Shown here: piece by piece, positions 17,776 through 25,944 of the stretch
Layout: the number at the start of each line of letters is the position of its first letter
Numbering within the stretch: position 1 is the first letter of the stretch
Assembly: GCA_947494145.1 (NCBI GenBank)
Contig: CANLTZ010000003.1
Coordinates: 186,001 to 250,000, forward strand
Direction: 5' to 3'
Origin: an uncultured Jannaschia sp.
GTDB lineage: Bacteria; Pseudomonadota; Alphaproteobacteria; Rhodobacterales; Rhodobacteraceae
DNA length: 64,000 nucleotides
Position numbers and translations under genes: made by a program
The notes under the pieces: model-generated
Told to the model about the DNA's origin: nothing
The model's input: only the letters and a program-made list of their open reading frames with translations
Databases searched by the model: none

Positions 17776-17890
17776 ATCGACTGCGTCGATCCGACCCGCT
17801 GGGGGTCGTCCACTTGGCGCCACCGGTTCGAGCCCGGTGGACGACGCCCCCAGACCCCCGGAGTATTTTGACCAGGCTGAAGGTAGGACG
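17776..17890 (+). other. Structured intergenic element with T-arm-like hairpin
   Basis: Between the acyl-CoA dehydrogenase and the next gene lie nested inverted repeats. ATCGAC-TGC-GTCGAT is at 17776. A 13-bp arm at 17801-17813 is matched at 17837-17851 with one inserted base. Inside it, ACCGG-TTCGAGC-CCGGT (17822-17838) has the exact form of a tRNA T-arm. The element runs into CCCCCGGAGTATTTTGACC, a motif I recall as recurrent in Rhodobacteraceae intergenic regions (from memory, not checked). It may be a dispersed repeat, a processing or termination structure, or a tRNA-derived remnant. Confidence 0.5.
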
Positions 17891-17893
17891 GGT

Positions 17894-18283
17894 TTGATAC
17901 CGGCGTTCGACCCGCCCATATGGCTCCGTCAATGGTGGCTAAGAAGGGAAATAACAGCCCTGCGCGACATGGAGCTTCCGTCTGGCGACTTCGCCCTGCG
18001 CTGGTTTGAAATACTTCCGGCCTTTGCCTTTGTGGCCCTTCTCTTTGGCATGCAGATCCTAAGCGCTCTTAAGACTTTGCCCAGTGGACCCGGGGCGGCC
18101 TTTGTCATCATACTTGTAGGCCCCGCGGCCATCTACGTATGTGCCTTATTCTGGGGCTGGGGTCGTGAGCGCCGCGCCCTCTCGACCTGGCAAGCCGTTG
18201 GGCGGCGTGCAAAGAGCCAAGCCACACTCGACGCGTTTGCCCTCCGCAAGAAACGCCAAGCCGAATTGGACCTCTTGATCTAA
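17894..18283 (+). CDS. Small membrane protein within the valine gene cluster
   Basis: About 129 aa if started at the TTG at 17894, which has AAGGTAGGA before it; the frame is open back to a GTG at 17837. The product has two membrane spans (around FEILPAFAFVALLFGMQIL and AAFVIILVGPAAIYVCALFWGW) and a basic C-terminal tail (RRAKSQATLDAFALRKKRQ). No known domain. The stop codon overlaps the next ATG (TAATG), so translation is coupled to the hydrolase gene. Confidence 0.6.
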   Translation: MIPAFDPPIWLRQWWLRREITALRDMELPSGDFALRWFEILPAFAFVALLFGMQILSALKTLPSGPGAAFVIILVGPAAIYVCALFWGWGRERRALSTWQAVGRRAKSQATLDAFALRKKRQAELDLLI

Positions 18284-19305
18284 TGACCGACATCCACATC
18301 CGCAAGGAAGGCCGCGCTGGCCGCATCACCCTGAACCGGCCCGATGCGCTGAATGCGCTCACCTGGGATATGTGCCTCGCGATCGAGAACGCGTTGGATC
18401 TCTGGCGTTTGGACAGTGACGTTCATCTCCTCCTGATCGACGGCACCCCTGGCCGGGCATTCTGCGCCGGTGGCGACATCGCCGAGATGCACCGCGCCGG
18501 CACCACCGGCGACTACGCCTACGGCCAGCGCTTCTGGGCAGACGAATACCGCATGAACGCCAAGCTGTTCCGCTTCCCCAAACCCGTCGTCACCTTCCTC
18601 CATGGCTTCACCATGGGCGGCGGCGTGGGCGTGGGCTGCCATGCCTCGCACCGCATCGTGGACGACACCAGCCGCATCGCCATGCCCGAATGCGCCATCG
18701 GCCTGGTCCCCGACGTGGGCGGAACGCTGCTGCTTGCCCGCGCGCCGGGACGCCTGGGGGAATTCCTGGGCACCACAGGGCACCGCATGGGATCGGGCGA
18801 TGCCATCCATGCGGGCTTCGCTGACTACTACGTCGAAACCGACTGGGAAGCTCTCAAGGCAGAGCTTACCGCCAGCGGCGATGTCACCTGCGTCGACCGC
18901 GCCGCCAGCGCCGCACCCGAAAGTCCCCTGGCCGGGCGCCAGGACGAAATCGATGACATTTTCTGCGGCCAGACCCTCGCCGATATCTGGCGTGCCCTGC
19001 CGAATGGGCCCGACCGCGATGCCATCGCGCGCAATGCCCCGCTGGCCATGGCTTGCACCGTCGAGATGCTTCACCGTCTGGGCGACGACCCCAGCATCGA
19101 ACAGGCCTTGCAGATGGAATACCGCTTCACCTACCGCGCCCTGGAACAAGGCGATTTCGTCGAGGGCATCCGCGCCCAGATCATCGACAAAGACCGCAAT
19201 CCGCGTTGGCACCATCCCGCGCCCGATGCCGTACCGCTGGCCGACATATCAGCCATGCTTCGCCCGCTGCCGCAGGGCACACTCAACCTGGAGGACCCCG
19301 TATGA
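18283..19305 (+). CDS. 3-hydroxyisobutyryl-CoA hydrolase (HIBCH-like)
   Basis: A 340-aa crotonase-fold enzyme. The N-terminal NRPDALNALTWDM, oxyanion segment AFCAGGDI with GFTMGGGVGVG, and PECAIGLVPDVGGT are characteristic of the HIBCH subgroup, which frees 3-hydroxyisobutyrate from CoA in valine breakdown; the C-terminal extension is also typical. Its stop overlaps the next gene start by 4 bp (ATGA). Between the acyl-CoA dehydrogenase and mmsB, it fills the expected pathway step, although an enoyl-CoA hydratase for the preceding reaction is not in this cluster. Confidence 0.9.
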   Translation: MTDIHIRKEGRAGRITLNRPDALNALTWDMCLAIENALDLWRLDSDVHLLLIDGTPGRAFCAGGDIAEMHRAGTTGDYAYGQRFWADEYRMNAKLFRFPKPVVTFLHGFTMGGGVGVGCHASHRIVDDTSRIAMPECAIGLVPDVGGTLLLARAPGRLGEFLGTTGHRMGSGDAIHAGFADYYVETDWEALKAELTASGDVTCVDRAASAAPESPLAGRQDEIDDIFCGQTLADIWRALPNGPDRDAIARNAPLAMACTVEMLHRLGDDPSIEQALQMEYRFTYRALEQGDFVEGIRAQIIDKDRNPRWHHPAPDAVPLADISAMLRPLPQGTLNLEDPV

Positions 19306-20171
19306 ACATCGCCTTTATCGGCTTGGGCAATATGGGCGCCCCCATGGCCCGCAATCTGATCGCCGCGGGCCACCAGGTCACCGGCTTCGACACCGCCGCG
19401 CGGCCCGAGGGAATCCCCCTGGCCGCTTCCGCTGCCGAAGCCGCAGCGGGCGCCGACATTGCCATCACGATGCTGCCCAATGGGGCTATTCTACGCGCGG
19501 TGGCCTCCGACGTGTTGCCCGCCCTTTCCGCGGGCGTCATCCTGCTCGACTGCTCGACGGTTGATGTCACCTCCGCCCGCGCCGTCGCCGCTGAGGCCGC
19601 GACCCACAACATCCAAACGCTTGACGCACCCGTCTCCGGCGGCATCGGCGGCGCCCAGTCGGGCACCCTGACTTTTATGGTCGGCGGCGCGTCCGAGGCG
19701 CTGGCCAAGGCCGCCCCACTGCTCGATGTCATGGGCGCTCGGACCGTCCATTGTGGCCCTGCAGGCAATGGCCAGGCCGCCAAGATCTGCAACAACATGA
19801 TCCTTGGTGCCACCATGGTCGCCACCTGCGAGGCCTTCGCTCTGGCCGACAAACTGGGGCTCGACCGGCAGGCCATGTTCGACGTGGTTTCAACGTCATC
19901 GGGGCAAAGCTGGTCCATGAATACCTATTGCCCGGCCCCGGGTGTGGGCCCCCAAAGTCCGGCCGACAATGACTACCAACCGGGCTTCGCCGCCGAGTTG
20001 ATGCTCAAGGATCTGCGCCTCAGCCAAGACGCCGCCGAGGCGGCGGGTAGCCCAACCCCCATGGGCGCCGCCGCCACTGCGGAATACGCCAGCTTCGTGC
20101 AACAGGAGGACGGCCAAGGCCGCGACTTTTCAGCCATGCTGCCACGGTTTTCAGGGAAGAACCGGGACTAA
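19302..20171 (+). CDS. mmsB: 3-hydroxyisobutyrate dehydrogenase
   Basis: Oxidises 3-hydroxyisobutyrate to methylmalonate semialdehyde with NAD, feeding MmsA. The 289-aa protein opens with the Rossmann motif FIGLGNMGAPMARNL. The substrate-binding signature is DAPVSGGIGGAQSGTL, and the catalytic Lys lies in GNGQAAKICNN. GGAGG precedes the ATG, which overlaps the hydrolase stop. It closes the valine cluster. Confidence 0.95.
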   Translation: MNIAFIGLGNMGAPMARNLIAAGHQVTGFDTAARPEGIPLAASAAEAAAGADIAITMLPNGAILRAVASDVLPALSAGVILLDCSTVDVTSARAVAAEAATHNIQTLDAPVSGGIGGAQSGTLTFMVGGASEALAKAAPLLDVMGARTVHCGPAGNGQAAKICNNMILGATMVATCEAFALADKLGLDRQAMFDVVSTSSGQSWSMNTYCPAPGVGPQSPADNDYQPGFAAELMLKDLRLSQDAAEAAGSPTPMGAAATAEYASFVQQEDGQGRDFSAMLPRFSGKNRD

Positions 20172-20240
20172 GGCGTCACTCAGGCGGGGCCCACGCGACC
20201 GCCCCATCGCCAAGCTCTGGATTGGCCAAGTGATATGCCC

Positions 20241-20699
20241 TTAACGCACAGCCGCCGCCACTCGCGCCAATGCGTTGCGGGCAATCAAGACGTGGAATGG
20301 CATAATCGCCGCCAGATACACCCGCCCGCCCAGGTTATGCGTCTTTACCCAGGTCGCCAGATGAACAAAGTCGCCCTGGCAAAAGACCGATACGCGAAAA
20401 TCCAGATGCCGGTCGTCGAAGCCCAGAAGCACCTCCCGAGCGTCTTCCGCCACCACCGGAAACGGTCCCAGCTTGTCTTCCGCCTCAGGCCCGTCCTGGA
20501 TCAAGCCAAACGGTGTCGTTACCACACGCCGCACCCCTACCAGCGCCTCTGCCCAGGACGGAAAGGCCGCGATGATCTCTGCGGCAGCGCGCGGCGCCAC
20601 CTCTGCCCTAACGCGGTAACAATCCATGAAATCCCGCGCGACTCGCAGCCCATGCAACCGACTGAAATCCGGCAATTCCGCCGCTTCGACCCTGCCCAT
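20241..20699 (-). CDS. DUF2867-family protein
   Basis: A 152-aa soluble protein resembling the DUF2867 family (function unknown; often found fused to or near SDR-type proteins). Recognisable parts are the acidic DDRHLDFRVSVF strand region and the C-terminal GRVYLAAIMPFHVLIARNAL. No membrane anchor or signal. It is convergent with mmsB. Confidence 0.75.
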   Translation of the reverse strand: MGRVEAAELPDFSRLHGLRVARDFMDCYRVRAEVAPRAAAEIIAAFPSWAEALVGVRRVVTTPFGLIQDGPEAEDKLGPFPVVAEDAREVLLGFDDRHLDFRVSVFCQGDFVHLATWVKTHNLGGRVYLAAIMPFHVLIARNALARVAAAVR

Positions 20700-20800
20700 C
20701 GTGCACCCCAGATCCTCTGCCGCTTGACCTTAGGGTATCACCATCACCAAGGCCCCACGCGCGCCAAAGCGCCGCAATGAAGCTTTCTTACAGAGGAAAA

Positions 20801-20877
20801 TGGCGCGGTTGACGGGGCTCGAACCCGCGACCCCCGGCGTGACAGGCCGGTACTCTAACCAACTGAGCTACAACCGC
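20801..20877 (-). tRNA. tRNA-Asp (anticodon GTC)
   Basis: A complete 77-nt cloverleaf is read on the minus strand. The acceptor GCGGTTG pairs with CAACCGC, the D-arm is GCTC/GAGT, the anticodon stem CCGGC/GCCGG carries loop CTGTCAC (anticodon GTC), and the T-arm is GCGGG-TTCGAGC-CCCGT. Discriminator G and an encoded CCA end the gene. It lies between DUF2867 and a leucine-rich-repeat gene. Confidence 0.97.
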
Positions 20878-20977
20878 GCGTGAGGCGGCTATTAGCGGGG
20901 CACGCGCGCCCGGTCAATGGCCCTTGTGACCCTTTCTGCCCTCCATCATTCTCACCTCGGGTAATGAGGACACGCCT

Positions 20978-22102
20978 GTGGCAAATGAAGACTGGGGCGA
21001 GGCACTTCGGCGGATCGAAGACGCACTGGAGACGCAGGCCACCACCCTGAACTTGAACGAATTGGCGATTGATCACGTACCAAGCGAGATTCGTGCGCTC
21101 ACGTCGCTGAAGGTTCTTTGGCTTAGAGAGTCAAAGGTTCAGAATATTGCAGCCGTTGCGCACGTTCCGGACCTTGAAGAACTTGCGCTTACGATGACCC
21201 CGGTAGCCGATCTGTCGCCGATTGTGCACCTCAAACACCTCGCGCGCGTTGATCTCCGAGCCACGCAAATCAATGATCTTCGGCCGTTGCTGAAACTACC
21301 TCTGCTGAGCGGTTCGAAACCCGAAGGCATACGGCGAGAGGTTTTATGCCACAGCCTGGAAAGCCAGCTAGCTCCCGAACTGGCGCGGGTCGTGGCTGAA
21401 TCATGGGTCGGAGATGAGGATGATATTACCAGATTGATGGAATATCTCCGCACCCTACCCCCTTGGCCGGAGCCGCTGACAGGCGGCACCGTCACCACAT
21501 CTGAAAAGCACTCTAAAGCCTATCGCCGCCTTACGATGTCGACCGCACGAACCATTTTGGAGGAGGACTATCCCCTCGTCAAAGATCGCTGCGAAGCCGT
21601 CATCCACCACGTCGAAGAGGGCCTCGCCTACCACAGAATGCGTATCCCAAATGATCGCTACGCCTTGGAAGACCACAAACAGGTCGAGGACGCGCTGACC
21701 TTCGCGAAGGCCCTCGCCGTCAGCGTTTACGGCGCCCTCCCCGACGACTTCACTGACCGCCCGCAGACCGACGAGGCCGTCGACAGATTCCGCGACGCCA
21801 TGAACAGCATGGTAGCCAAACTCGAAGACGCCGGCCGCTACATAGACCGACCAGACCACAGCCCGACATATGGCGGCATCATGCGCCTGGGAGTTGCAAC
21901 GTCGCTCGGCGGATTGGTCGCGCTTTTTCCAAGTATATCCATCGCCGCTGCAATACCGATCATCTATTCCAGTCTTTACGGGAAGGAGGCCACAAAGGCT
22001 GCGTTGGGAGTTCTCAAACAGACCAAGGGCTCAGAGGGTTCGTGGCCAATCTTAGCGGCCTCCCACCCCGCTGCACGCTTCGGAGCGAAATCAAGCACGT
22101 AA
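20978..22102 (+). CDS. Leucine-rich-repeat protein with C-terminal membrane segment
   Basis: A 374-aa protein (GTG start, GAGGA 7 nt before). Residues about 20-110 form roughly four short leucine-rich repeats (LNLNELAIDHVPSEI, LKVLWLRESKVQNI, LEELALTMTPVADL, LARVDLRATQINDL). A helical middle of about 180 residues with no recognised domain follows, then a hydrophobic stretch near residues 305-335 (GLVALFPSISIAAAIPIIY) and a short tail. It begins about 100 bp from tRNA-Asp, transcribed away from it, a common site for accessory genes. Function unknown. Confidence 0.7.
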   Translation: MANEDWGEALRRIEDALETQATTLNLNELAIDHVPSEIRALTSLKVLWLRESKVQNIAAVAHVPDLEELALTMTPVADLSPIVHLKHLARVDLRATQINDLRPLLKLPLLSGSKPEGIRREVLCHSLESQLAPELARVVAESWVGDEDDITRLMEYLRTLPPWPEPLTGGTVTTSEKHSKAYRRLTMSTARTILEEDYPLVKDRCEAVIHHVEEGLAYHRMRIPNDRYALEDHKQVEDALTFAKALAVSVYGALPDDFTDRPQTDEAVDRFRDAMNSMVAKLEDAGRYIDRPDHSPTYGGIMRLGVATSLGGLVALFPSISIAAAIPIIYSSLYGKEATKAALGVLKQTKGSEGSWPILAASHPAARFGAKSST

Positions 22103-22183
22103 GGCGCCGGTCCAACGACCGGCCGCCCTCCGGCATACATATCCGCATACCAAAACACACCGAAGCTAACTTTCCCGCTGCCC

Positions 22184-23122
22184 CTACCGGTCCGGCGCGG
22201 GAATGAATTCCGTATCATCCCCAGGCGGCAGCTGAAAACGGCCATGGGCCCAATCGCCAGCACGCCATGCCTCCTTCGCGGCCTCGATCTTCTCTTTCGA
22301 GGAAGCCACGAAGTTCCACCAGATATGGCGCGGGCCACCCATTGTGTCACCGCCAAGCACCATGACGCGTGCGCCTTCCGGCCCCGCTTTCACGGCCAGA
22401 CGATCGCCGGGCCGAAACACCATCATCCGCCCCGCGTCAAAATCCTGCCCGCCAACGCTCACCATGCCGGACAGCACATAGATCCCACGATCTTCATGGT
22501 CGTCGGGTAATGGCAGACTGGCGCCGGGTTCCAGCAGCGCATCGGCGTAGAACATCCGGCTCGCGGTCTCGACGGGCACTTTCTCACCCCAGGCTTCGCC
22601 GAGGATCAGGCGCACTTCCTTGCCCTCCGCCTCCAACTCCGGCAGGGCCGATTTCGGGGCGTGGATGAAGTCGGGCGCCCGGTCTTCCTGATCTTCGGGC
22701 AGCGCCACCCAGGTCTGGATCCCAAACAGACTATCGCTCTGCGCGCGGTACGCCCCGTCCATCCGTTCCGAATGGGTGATGCCGTGCCCCGCCACCATCC
22801 AGTTCACCGCACCTGGCTCGATCCATTGATCGGTGCCAAGGGAATCTCGGTGATGGATCTTGCCTTTGAGCAGGTAGGTCACGGTTGCCAAACCGATATG
22901 GGGATGGGGGCGCACATCAATGCCATCGCCCGTCAGGAATTCCGCGGGGCCCATTTGGTCGAAGAAGATGAAGGGGCCCACCATCTGCCGGTGCTGCGAG
23001 GGCAAGGCCCGACGCACCTCAAACCCGCCCAGGTCACGGGCGCGGGGGACGATTACGGTTTCAATGGCATCCACCGCATCGCCGATGGGAATGGACGCGT
23101 CGAGAATGGGGTTCCAGCTCAT
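22184..23122 (-). CDS. Pirin-family protein
   Basis: A 312-aa bicupin protein of the pirin family (bacterial members include quercetinase-like or redox regulatory proteins). The N-terminal cupin has the metal motif HPHIGLATVTYLLKG followed by HHRDSLG, and AGHGITHSER provides a further His. The C-terminal cupin is less conserved, as usual. It is convergent with the leucine-rich-repeat gene. Confidence 0.92.
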   Translation of the reverse strand: MSWNPILDASIPIGDAVDAIETVIVPRARDLGGFEVRRALPSQHRQMVGPFIFFDQMGPAEFLTGDGIDVRPHPHIGLATVTYLLKGKIHHRDSLGTDQWIEPGAVNWMVAGHGITHSERMDGAYRAQSDSLFGIQTWVALPEDQEDRAPDFIHAPKSALPELEAEGKEVRLILGEAWGEKVPVETASRMFYADALLEPGASLPLPDDHEDRGIYVLSGMVSVGGQDFDAGRMMVFRPGDRLAVKAGPEGARVMVLGGDTMGGPRHIWWNFVASSKEKIEAAKEAWRAGDWAHGRFQLPPGDDTEFIPAPDR

Positions 23123-23339
23123 GGTTAGGGTCCGTTCTTAACCTGTGTTTGACCGAAGCCTAACCAGTCGCGGCGCATCTGCCTACGCGCAGGGCCGCAC
23201 CGATGCCCTGCGGCCCATCACAGTTTCGTAGAGCCATACTAGGCTCCTCCATCCGCGCGCCCGACACATGCTTGATTGCCAATCGAACAAGGATTTCCTT
23301 TACCTGTCGCCGCGCAGGTTCGCGTGGGGGGAGATACGG

Positions 23340-24089
23340 ATGACGAAAATCGCATTGGTAACGGGGGCCGCCCGCGGGATCGGACTGGCCACTTCGCAAC
23401 TATTTGCAAAGGACGGCTGGCGCGTTCTGATGCTGGACATCGACGGCGACGAACTTCACCGCGCAGCACCTGACGTTCAGGGGGCAGAACCAGTGGTCTG
23501 CGACGTGTCGGACGCCGACGCCGTTGCTCGTCTGGCGGCTGAGATGGCAGCCGGGAAAGACGGGCTCGATGCTTTGGTGAACAATGCGGGCATCGCAGAT
23601 TTCGGCCCAATCGAAGAGACCGATTTCGCCAGATGGCGCAACGTAATGGCCAACAATCTCGACGGTGTCTTTCTGATGAGCCAGGCTTTCACGCCCCATC
23701 TGAAGGCACGGCGGGGCGCCATTGTGAACATCGCCTCCATCAGCGCCCTGCGGGCCTCGACGCTGCGGGTGGCCTACGGCACATCCAAGGCGGGCGTGGC
23801 TCATCTGACCCAGCAACAGGCGGTGGAGTTGGGCGAGCATGGTATCCGCGTCAACTGCATCTGCCCCGGCCCGGTGCGCACCAAGCTTGCCATGGCCGTA
23901 CATAGCCAAGAGATCATCGACGCCTACCACGATGCGATCCCCCTGGGCCGCTACGGCAAAGAAGCTGAAATCGCCGAAGCCATCACCTGGCTCTGCTCCG
24001 ACAAGGCCAGTTTCGTGACCGGCCAACGTTTGGCGGTAGATGGCGGTTTCGAGGCCACGGGTATCGGGCTGCCCGCCTTGCGTGGTTAG
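23340..24089 (+). CDS. Short-chain dehydrogenase/reductase
   Basis: A 249-aa classical SDR using NAD(P). Motifs are TGAARGIG near the N-terminus, NNAG, the catalytic pair in AYGTSKAG (Tyr and Lys), and CPGPVRT. The ATG at 23340 is preceded by GGGGGAG; the frame is open upstream but without a ribosome site. The substrate is not evident. Confidence 0.9.
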   Translation: MTKIALVTGAARGIGLATSQLFAKDGWRVLMLDIDGDELHRAAPDVQGAEPVVCDVSDADAVARLAAEMAAGKDGLDALVNNAGIADFGPIEETDFARWRNVMANNLDGVFLMSQAFTPHLKARRGAIVNIASISALRASTLRVAYGTSKAGVAHLTQQQAVELGEHGIRVNCICPGPVRTKLAMAVHSQEIIDAYHDAIPLGRYGKEAEIAEAITWLCSDKASFVTGQRLAVDGGFEATGIGLPALRG

Positions 24090-24293
24090 GCCGTGGACGC
24101 TTGCTTCCATAGAACGAATGCCGGGCCCGCTGGGCGCCAGCCCGTCGCGGCGCGGGTCGGGTTTGAGCCAATGGCACCGCGCTGGCGACCACCTGCGGCC
24201 CTGGCAACAGACCAGTTTGGCCTCAAATGCGCCGAAGTCCGCCCCCCAAAAGTTGCGCGCGCGACAGGTCAAAATGGTAGCTAAGATATTAGC

Positions 24294-24740
24294 ATGACAC
24301 ACCAACAAGCCACGCCTATCCCCCTATATCCCACAGATGCCCCAGCCCTAATGCCCCTCGTCCGGGGCCTCGCCGCGGAGCACGGGGACCAAGTCCGCGC
24401 GACTGAAACGACGCTCGCACGGGACCTGGCCGATGGTTGGCTCTGGGGTTTTGGATTTGGCACGCCATTTCTGGGCTACGCGCTTCTGCTTCAACACGCG
24501 CGGGCGCAGTTTGGCCAACGCGGCGCAATGCTCCACCATATCTATGTCGCCCCGGACGCGCGCCGCCAGGGGATCGCCCGCAGCCTCATTTCAGCATGTG
24601 AACGGGACGCACGCGCGAAGGGATGCAGCTACCTGATGATCGCAGCACATAAAGGGAATGACGCGGCGCGGGAAACCTACATCGCCCAAGGTTACGCTTG
24701 GCGAGAACCTACATTCTGGCGTTTTCACAAAGACCTGTGA
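24294..24740 (+). CDS. GNAT-family N-acetyltransferase
   Basis: A 148-aa acetyl-CoA-dependent acetyltransferase. The acetyl-CoA binding loop is APDARRQGIARSLI (motif A), preceded by MLHHIYV; motif B is around YIAQGYAWREPTFWRF. The substrate amine is unknown. It is convergent with the short gene downstream of hisI. Confidence 0.87.
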   Translation: MTHQQATPIPLYPTDAPALMPLVRGLAAEHGDQVRATETTLARDLADGWLWGFGFGTPFLGYALLLQHARAQFGQRGAMLHHIYVAPDARRQGIARSLISACERDARAKGCSYLMIAAHKGNDAARETYIAQGYAWREPTFWRFHKDL

Positions 24741-24747
24741 AGACAGC

Positions 24748-25008
24748 CTATTGCGCCAATGGAATGACGCCGACCCAAAGGGCCAGAGCGATCAAGGCGC
24801 CAAGGATTGCCAAAATGACCCAGATTTAGCTGAGGATGGCCAAGCCAAATCTCCCGAAGCCGCGCAAATCGTCGACCTGCATCTGAACGATGGGATCATC
24901 CTTCACGAAATCGCCGATATCGCGGCCGAGCCCCTTGCCCATGCCCCTGCGCCGCCGCAGCACCGCATAGATAACCGCAGCTGCCACCAGAAGTGCGGCA
25001 TAGATCAT
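24748..25008 (-). pseudogene. Two-span membrane protein interrupted by one TAA
   Basis: The first ATG overlaps the hisI stop (ATGA), with GGAGAAAGAG upstream, so it is co-translated with hisI. It encodes a membrane span (ALLVAAAVIYAVL), a basic stretch and an acidic linker up to RFGLAILS, then TAA (24826-24828). In the same frame, a second clean span (VILAILGALIALALWVGVIPL) runs to a TAG at 24748. The simplest reading is one nonsense change in an about 86-codon gene. A functional 60-aa form cannot be excluded. Confidence 0.65.
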
Positions 25009-25367
25009 CTCTCTTTCTCCGGCACCATCAATTCAACCTCTGCGCCATCCCGCAAGGCCGTATAAAAACACGTCCGGCGTCCGGTATGGCAGGCTGGGCC
25101 GGTTTGGCGCACGGACATCAGCAGGCAATCGCGATCACAATCGAGCCGCATCTCAACCAATTCCTGCACATGACCCGAGGTCTCGCCCTTCACCCAAAAC
25201 GCTTGGCGCGACCGCGACCAATAGGTCACGCGACCCGACTCCAACGTGCGGGACACGGCCTCGGCATTCATCCAAGCCAGCATCAGCACCTCACCGGTCT
25301 CGATGTCCTGTGCGATCGCGGGGATGAGACCTGCGGCGTCGTAACGCAGACTTGCGGAATCAAACAT
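25005..25367 (-). CDS. hisI: Phosphoribosyl-AMP cyclohydrolase
   Basis: HisI opens the adenine ring of phosphoribosyl-AMP, the third step of histidine synthesis. The 120-aa monofunctional form (no HisE fusion) is complete. [19 protein letters not shown] and the Mg/Zn site [22 protein letters not shown] with its Asp and Cys ligands are clear. I chose the ATG at 25367 with AAAGG upstream. It is translationally coupled to the interrupted membrane gene and divergent from the iron-sulfur scaffold gene. Confidence 0.96.
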   Translation of the reverse strand: MFDSASLRYDAAGLIPAIAQDIETGEVLMLAWMNAEAVSRTLESGRVTYWSRSRQAFWVKGETSGHVQELVEMRLDCDRDCLLMSVRQTGPACHTGRRTCFYTALRDGAEVELMVPEKER

Positions 25368-25434
25368 GGGGATACCTTTGCATGTGCGTCTTGGGCCGCT
25401 ACCTAAGAGGCGACGGACGGGAAAGGAAGCGACC

Positions 25435-25896
25435 ATGTCGGACGCCGATCTCATCAAGCTTTATTCGCAGCGCATTCTGGCGCTGGCCGCGGACATGCCC
25501 GCGACGGACCCTTTGGACGCGCCCATGGTGACCCACCGCAAGCGGTCGCCGCTCTGCGGCTCTACGGTGACGGTGTCGCTGGACGTCGAAGATGGTCGCA
25601 TCAGCCGCTATGCGCAGGATGTAAAGGCCTGCGCCCTGGGCCAAGCCTCGGCCGCGGTTTCTGGCGCGGTCATGGTGGGCCGCGACTTGGCCGAAGTGCG
25701 ACGCGCACGCGACGAACTGCGCGCCATGTTGCAGGCCGGCGGACCGGTGCCCGCCGCGCCGTTCGACGGACTGGAAGTGCTGACGCCCGCACGAGATTTT
25801 CGCAACAGGCACGCGTCGATCCTGCTCGCACTAGACGCGACCGTGGCCGCCTTGGAAGAGGTTGAGCGGAAAAACACGGCGTTAACCGCCCCGTAA
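25435..25896 (+). CDS. IscU/NifU-like iron-sulfur scaffold protein
   Basis: A 153-aa protein of the NifU N-terminal/IscU family, which assembles Fe-S clusters or transfers sulfur. Conserved Cys positions are in SPLCGSTV and [10 protein letters not shown]. The third usual ligand Cys is replaced in [11 protein letters not shown] by His, so its ligand set differs from canonical IscU. GAAAGGAAG precedes the ATG. A CtrA-like box overlaps its last codons, serving the next gene rather than this one. Confidence 0.85.
   Translation: MSDADLIKLYSQRILALAADMPATDPLDAPMVTHRKRSPLCGSTVTVSLDVEDGRISRYAQDVKACALGQASAAVSGAVMVGRDLAEVRRARDELRAMLQAGGPVPAAPFDGLEVLTPARDFRNRHASILLALDATVAALEEVERKNTALTAP
25882..25896 (+). 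promoter_or_regulatory. Candidate CtrA box before chemotaxis gene
   Basis: TTAACCGCCCCGTAA matches the CtrA consensus TTAA-N7-TTAA with one mismatch. It lies 48 bp before the ATG of the soluble chemotaxis transducer. CtrA control of motility and chemotaxis is established in several Rhodobacteraceae. It overlaps coding sequence, which lowers confidence. Confidence 0.4.
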
Positions 25897-25944
25897 CACC
25901 TGTTGGGATAACCCTGCGCCTGTTCCGCCGACGCAGAGGTTTCA

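Noticed and set aside
20873-20879. tRNA-Asp acceptor starting two bases further out
   Set aside because: Pairing from 20879 leaves no proper discriminator and CCA; starting at 20877 gives a complete cloverleaf with encoded CCA.
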